DNA from: Diadema setosum
Taxonomy: Eukaryota; Echinodermata; Echinoidea; Diadematoida; Diadematidae
Reading direction: 5' to 3'
Length of the DNA stretch: 64,000 nt
Assembly: GCF_964275005.1 (NCBI RefSeq)
Contig: NC_092693.1
Location: forward strand, 19,213,206-19,277,205
The notes under the pieces were generated by a model. The model made no database searches, was not told where the DNA came from, and saw only the letters and a program-made list of their open reading frames with translations. This document shows, one piece after another, positions 63,201-64,000 of this stretch (position 1 is its first letter; the number at the start of each line of letters is the position of its first letter). The position numbers and the translations under genes were made by a program.

Positions 63201-63551
63201 TTTATAACTAAATTCCCGTTACAACGAAGTTAAAATTCAGACCCCCATACCATTATCATCTATAAAATGTTATGTCTTGAATACACTTGATTATTCGGCT
63301 GTAATGAAATTTCGATATAACAATGGAAATTGCCGGTCCCGGGGACTTCATCATAACGGGAGTCGCCTTCATGTCACATTCCTTAGAGCCGTGATAGTCT
63401 TTGTGGTAAAGCCCGAGGAGACGAATAAGTTTGACCAGAGGTGGATCGAGTACGGCATCAAGGCCAAGGACGATGGCGTGAAGGTTATCAGAAGGACGCT
63501 ACCCGAGATCGGACAGCGAGCAGAGCTCAGGGCCGACAGGCGTCTCTTCAT
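59988..63551 (+). CDS. Glutathione synthetase, first five coding exons (continues off window)
   Basis: Exons 59988-60253, 60947-61022, 61585-61733, 62178-62300 and 63387-63551 join in phases 2, 0, 2, 2 and encode about 260 of the expected about 475 residues. It resembles eukaryotic glutathione synthetase throughout: DDFTRRLFEMHEQV (human DDFTARLFDIHKQV), INRTDYM (human LNRSDYM), VEINTI, MVKAWRLYG and NKFDQRWIE through VIRRT to DRRLF. The enzyme joins gamma-glutamylcysteine and glycine using ATP in the cytosol, the last step of glutathione synthesis. The Glu and Asn of EINTI and the Arg of NRTDYM are kept. After EINTI the usual SxS segment is AAG instead, so substrate binding may differ. ATP-grasp C-terminal parts lie beyond the window. 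Confidence 0.92.
60947..61022 (+). CDS. Glutathione synthetase coding exon 2
   Basis: 76 nt. The acceptor TGTTTTGCAG follows a tract built of ATC and TCC trinucleotides; the donor is AAG|GTAAGA. It encodes VVPVDDFTRRLFEMHEQV and then REEGFVK. Confidence 0.9.
61585..61733 (+). CDS. Glutathione synthetase coding exon 3
   Basis: 149 nt, acceptor ACACACCTAG, donor CATAG|GTGCGT. It begins PVNLCINRTDYM and ends STRLVDVH plus two bases of the next Arg. It contains the diverged substrate loop. Confidence 0.9.
62178..62300 (+). CDS. Glutathione synthetase coding exon 4
   Basis: 123 nt, acceptor TCTCTTTTCAG, donor CTGA|GTAAGA. It encodes YSLEQCGMSREKVRDRV and then a helix ending EGMVKAWRLYGAP. Confidence 0.9.
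63183..63364. mobile_element. Partial CGTTATAACGA MITE in intron 4
   Basis: It shares CGTTACAACGAAGT, ATGAAATTTCG, TGCCGGTCCCG and CATAACGGGAGT with the element at 7878-8418. It is a shortened copy. Confidence 0.8.
63387..63551 (+). CDS. Glutathione synthetase coding exon 5
   Basis: 165 nt, acceptor ACATTCCTTAG, donor TTCAT|GTGAGT. It encodes AVIVFVVKPEETNKFDQRW and then a segment ending DRRLF. The acceptor lies only 22 bp after a MITE fragment. Confidence 0.9.
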
Positions 63552-64000
63552 GTGAGTCTGATGATTCCCTTTAATTGGCATTTTCGGTTCCGCGACGTTT
63601 GCGCCCATGAAATAAATGCACACTAAGCCAAACATAAATTCGACCCACAAATATTACCCTAACCCTAATTCCAATCCCTACATCAAACCAAATTTAAAAA
63701 CCATACATTGTATATAACAACTTTTAACCTAACCCTAAGTCCTTAGGAGAAAATAAGACCGGAGCAATTGTCGCAGTAGCAAATGTCGTGTCACCGCCTT
63801 TTCATGTGGAGCATACTTGAAATAGGACATCTGATAGGTAAAATATTTCTTTTCAAATCATTGCCATGATAATGGAATATAGGAAACTCAAACGGAGGTT
63901 ATTGTTTGCATGGTCAAATTCATTCTTTTATCAACACCGTTTCATTTATGTATTATATACGATTAGGGAGTTAACCCTAATCAGGCTGGGGGGGGGGGGG
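63552..64000. other. Intron 5 with degenerate telomere-like tracts
   Basis: TAACCCTAACCCTAAT lies at about 63656, more TAACC units at 63726-63740, and TTAACCCTAATC near 63971. The window ends in a G homopolymer. No further exon is seen. Confidence 0.6.

Overview
The window looks like nuclear DNA of a marine invertebrate deuterostome. I favour an echinoderm (sea-urchin-like): the genes have introns, intergenic space is AT-rich and full of microsatellites, and many short palindromic DNA transposons of the kind common in echinoderm genomes are present. The species call is inference; no marker here fixes it.

Three host genes are well supported. (1) A C2H2 zinc-finger protein on the minus strand, about 1,207 residues. 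A small first coding exon (15540-15348) joins in matching splice phase to one very large exon (13143-9713). (2) A single-exon beta-1,3-galactosyltransferase-like type II membrane enzyme on the minus strand (44693-43053), with a TDDD motif and an unusually long stem. (3) The first five coding exons of a eukaryotic glutathione synthetase on the plus strand (59988-63551, running off the right edge). Each exon pair joins in phase. The substrate-binding loop differs from the usual form, so this may be a divergent paralogue. A possible extra first exon at about 49.9-50.2 kb is only weakly supported.

The rest is dominated by repeats. A 5'-truncated LINE with an open reverse transcriptase frame (30206-32664) sits inside an older repeat whose uninterrupted copy lies at 22.66-22.98 kb. 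A second LINE survives only as its 3' end (41758-42390). A tRNA-derived SINE lies at 7.2-7.4 kb, and its body reappears as a head-to-head palindrome at 54.9-55.1 kb. About twenty inverted-repeat elements (MITEs or foldbacks) are present, several nested, including TTAA-flanked and TA-flanked families. A 158-bp tandem array at 16-17 kb carries regularly spaced DR1 nuclear-receptor-type half-site pairs. Degenerate TAACCC tracts occur at 3.8 kb, inside an inverted repeat, and at 63.7 kb.

A local family of about 0.55-0.65 kb units (27.8-29.1 kb and 33.0-34.7 kb) holds a conserved CCAAT-like and GATAACAG block that I cannot assign. It is the best candidate here for something undescribed. The three genes show no functional linkage; this is ordinary intergenic spacing in a repeat-rich genome. 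I saw no rRNA, CRISPR array, or recognisable retrovirus, LTR or capsid-bearing element.
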